Origin: Peptococcaceae bacterium
GTDB lineage: Bacteria; Bacillota; DSM-12270; Thermacetogeniales; Thermacetogeniaceae
Reading direction: 5' to 3'
Assembly (NCBI GenBank): GCA_003160265.1
Contig: PLQY01000120.1
Span: 2,146 to 9,422, forward strand
Length of the DNA: 7,277 nt
This document shows positions 6,431 to 7,277 of this stretch, piece by piece. Both the position numbers and the translations under genes were made by a program. Position 1 is the first letter of the stretch; each line of letters starts with the position of its first letter. Below the pieces are notes generated by a model. It saw nothing but the letters and a program-made list of their open reading frames with translations, searched no databases and was not told where the DNA came from.

Positions 6431-6619
6431 ACTTGTCATCGCCAAACAAGTTTTTACGTTAATACTAAGGCGCTATGTTCCTTGAGGCTTGCATAGCGCC
6501 AGATGTTGAGCGGGGTGCTGTAGAACACAATATTTTATGCTAGGCTTTGCCAGAGAGTGATTTTGCCAATTACCGGAACCACACCTCAACGGAAGTAGTA
6601 GCAGAGAGTGTCAGGTTCC
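6431..6619. other. Structured 5' region of asnB: three inverted repeats, no recognised RNA family
   Basis: This part of the asnB/kdp divergent region has no ORF of note but contains three foldable repeats. ACTTGT/ACAAGT is at 6431-6436/6446-6451. A perfect 9-bp GGCGCTATG/CATAGCGCC is at 6469-6477/6492-6500 with a 14-nt loop. A longer stem at 6575-6619 starts with GGAACC/GGTTCC, continues with ACAC/GTGT and CTC/GAG, and has small bulges and a 16-nt loop. CAGAGAGTG occurs twice (6551-6559 and 6602-6610). If asnB is transcribed from upstream of 6620, all three would lie in its leader RNA. I could not match them to a T-box, ANTAR or c-di-AMP element, and no hairpin here is followed by a good T run. 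Confidence 0.4.
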
Positions 6620-6688
6620 TGTCTCCGAGGCCTGCAAGTGGATCTGCTGCAACCGCCGGCAAGCAATATTAATAATTTATTTACTTCT

Positions 6689-6717
6689 TTGCGAGCTTTT
6701 TCACATAGCATTTTAAT
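6689..6717 (+). promoter_or_regulatory. Probable promoter of the kdp operon
   Basis: TTGCGA (6689-6694, 4 of 6 to TTGACA) and TTTAAT (6712-6717, 5 of 6 to TATAAT) are separated by the ideal 17 nt. An AT-rich tract just upstream (about 6665-6688) could act as an UP element. The predicted start near 6724 gives a leader of about 90 nt before kdpF. kdp operons are classically activated by the KdpD/KdpE two-component system at low potassium, but I cannot recognise a KdpE site here. Confidence 0.5.
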
Positions 6718-6732
6718 GCTCAAGAGCATTAA
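6713..6732. promoter_or_regulatory. Perfect 9-2-9 palindrome overlapping the kdp -10 box (possible operator)
   Basis: TTAATGCTC (6713-6721) and GAGCATTAA (6724-6732) are exact inverted copies around AA. The left arm covers most of the putative -10 box and the right arm covers the predicted transcription start, the usual place for a repressor site. AGCATT just before it (6708-6713) offers an alternative pairing partner for AATGCT. No T run follows, so it is not a terminator. Confidence 0.5.
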
Positions 6733-6762
6733 CATCTGATTGTGGCCAGTTGAATAGAGGCG

Positions 6763-6778
6763 GCTTATCTGGATAAGC
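6763..6778. promoter_or_regulatory. 7-2-7 palindrome in the kdpF leader
   Basis: GCTTATC (6763-6769) and GATAAGC (6772-6778) are perfect inverted copies around TG. It lies about 23 nt upstream of the GAGGAGGAGG ribosome site of kdpF. It may act as a DNA operator or as a small RNA hairpin near the translation start. Its sequence is unrelated to the palindrome at 6713-6732, although the 2-nt spacing is the same. Confidence 0.4.
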
Positions 6779-6811
6779 TCTTAGCAAACTTATTTTGTCC
6801 GAGGAGGAGGC

Positions 6812-6913
6812 ATGGATGTAATGAATGCATTCGATCTGGTTCTTGGCGGGATTACCACGGTCGGCCTATTGATCTATCTCGTCTACTGCATGATCAAAGC
6901 GGAGGTTTTGTAG
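6812..6913 (+). CDS. kdpF: KdpF, small membrane subunit of the Kdp potassium ATPase
   Basis: This 33-codon gene encodes MDVMNAFDLV...LIYLVYCMIKAEVL, a single hydrophobic helix at about residues 9-28 ending in the family pattern YLVYxxIxAE. E. coli KdpF ends YLVYALINAEAF. KdpF is a lipid-like stabiliser of the KdpFABC complex in the cytoplasmic membrane. A GAGGAGGAGG ribosome site lies at 6801-6810. The ATG at 6812 sits 4 nt from its first AGGAGG, and an in-frame ATG at 6821 sits 10 nt from its second. The latter would give a 30-aa protein closer to the usual 29, so either start is possible. The stop TAG directly abuts the kdpA ATG, which supports tight coupling. It is too short for most gene-calling thresholds. 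Confidence 0.88.
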   Translation: MDVMNAFDLVLGGITTVGLLIYLVYCMIKAEVL

Positions 6914-7277
6914 ATGAAAGGCACGGATCTGTTTCAATTAGTTTTTTTCATCGTTTTGTTTCTGCTGCTGGCGTGGCCCTTCGGCCGCTATATGGCAGCG
7001 GTCTACACCGGCAAACGCACTTTTCTGGATCCGGTGCTGAGCCCTTTGGAAAAGCTCTTTTATAGGCTCTCCGGGGTCGACCCTGATCATGAGATGGGCT
7101 GGTGGGAATACGCCGTAGCAGCCATGACCTTGAACATCCTGGGCATAGTGGTGCTCTTCCTGATTCAGTTGGTGCAGGGATACCTGCCCCTCAACCCCCA
7201 GCACTTCCCGGGGGTGAGGTGGGACCTGGCGCTCAACACGGCGGTGAGTTTCGTTACCAACACCAACTGGCAGAGCT
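6914..7277 (+). CDS. kdpA: KdpA, potassium-transporting subunit of the Kdp ATPase (3' end outside window)
   Basis: KdpA is the channel-like subunit that binds and conducts K+ in the KdpFABC complex, a high-affinity uptake P-type ATPase of the cytoplasmic membrane. The first 121 residues are present and the frame runs off the window. TM1 is about residues 6-30 (LFQLVFFIVLFLLLAWPFGR) and TM2 about 65-89. Between them lie LDPVLSPLEKLFYRLSGVDP and EMGWWEY, the normal family pattern. The fragment ends in SFVTNTNWQS (112-121), the first pore-loop/selectivity-filter segment; Q120 corresponds to E. coli Q116. GGAGG at 6901-6905, inside the kdpF 3' end, gives 8-nt spacing to the ATG. kdpB and kdpC are expected next but lie outside. 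Confidence 0.95.
   Translation, partial: MKGTDLFQLVFFIVLFLLLAWPFGRYMAAVYTGKRTFLDPVLSPLEKLFYRLSGVDPDHEMGWWEYAVAAMTLNILGIVVLFLIQLVQGYLPLNPQHFPGVRWDLALNTAVSFVTNTNWQS

Noticed and set aside
6538..6552. A sigma-54-like site on the minus strand (TGGCAAAGCCTAGCA) upstream of asnB.
   Set aside because: The GG-to-GC distance is 9 nt, not the required 10, and the -12 element does not match TTGCA.
6573..6587. A T-box-like sequence on the minus strand (AGGTGTGGTTCCGG) upstream of asnB, suggesting tRNA-sensing control.
   Set aside because: It departs from the T-box core AGGGTGGNACCGCG by an insertion and substitutions. No Stem I features are seen upstream on that strand, and no matching antiterminator arm or T-run terminator follows.
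6541..6665. A c-di-AMP (ydaO-type) riboswitch for kdp on the plus strand.
   Set aside because: The conserved blocks I know for that class are not present, no terminator follows on the plus strand, and the best kdp promoter lies downstream of the region.

Overview
The window looks like a piece of a moderately GC-rich chromosome from a Clostridia-type Firmicute, perhaps a Peptococcaceae-like relative (Desulfotomaculum/Pelotomaculum group). The placement rests on the SigA-like C-terminus, strong AGGAGG-type ribosome binding sites, a near-consensus sigma-A promoter, and an ANTAR-type antitermination leader in front of glnA. It is inferred from these features, not from a database match. I see no mobile-element genes, CRISPR array, tRNA or rRNA.

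Layout, left to right. (1) 1-537, plus: the 3' part of the housekeeping sigma factor gene, followed by an intrinsic terminator (541-580). (2) 668-2443, minus: nadE, glutamine-dependent NAD+ synthetase, convergent with the sigma gene. (3) 2553-3968, minus: glnA, a type I-beta glutamine synthetase. It lies 109 nt upstream of nadE with no clear terminator between them, so the two are probably co-transcribed. (4) 3969-4561: a 593-nt gene-free stretch. Most of it is the glnA leader: a TTGACA-16-TATAAT promoter, two hairpins with six-base loops carrying A at loop position 1 and G at position 4, an intrinsic terminator whose 5' arm overlaps the second hairpin, an 88-nt fold-back element, a perfect 13-bp inverted repeat, a possible second terminator-like hairpin, and the glnA ribosome binding site. 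The part from 4402 to 4561 holds no gene and only one weak dyad. (5) 4562-6406, minus: asnB, glutamine-hydrolysing asparagine synthetase, whose start is moved to the ATG directly before the catalytic cysteine codon. (6) 6407-6811: a divergent intergenic region of about 400 nt with several inverted repeats and a probable kdp promoter. (7) 6812-6913 and 6914-7277, plus: kdpF, a 33-codon gene, and the first 121 codons of kdpA, the start of a kdpFABC high-affinity potassium uptake operon.

How the genes fit together. GlnA makes glutamine, and AsnB and NadE both spend its amide nitrogen, so the three minus-strand genes form a small glutamine/amide-nitrogen block. The glnA(-nadE) transcript appears to be controlled by RNA-level antitermination through an ANTAR-domain protein whose gene is not in this window. 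The kdp genes form a separate, divergently transcribed unit for potassium scavenging.

The most interesting part is the glnA leader at 3969-4401. The ANTAR element is a recognisable instance of a known mechanism. What is unusual is the roughly 300 nt of highly structured RNA between its terminator and glnA.
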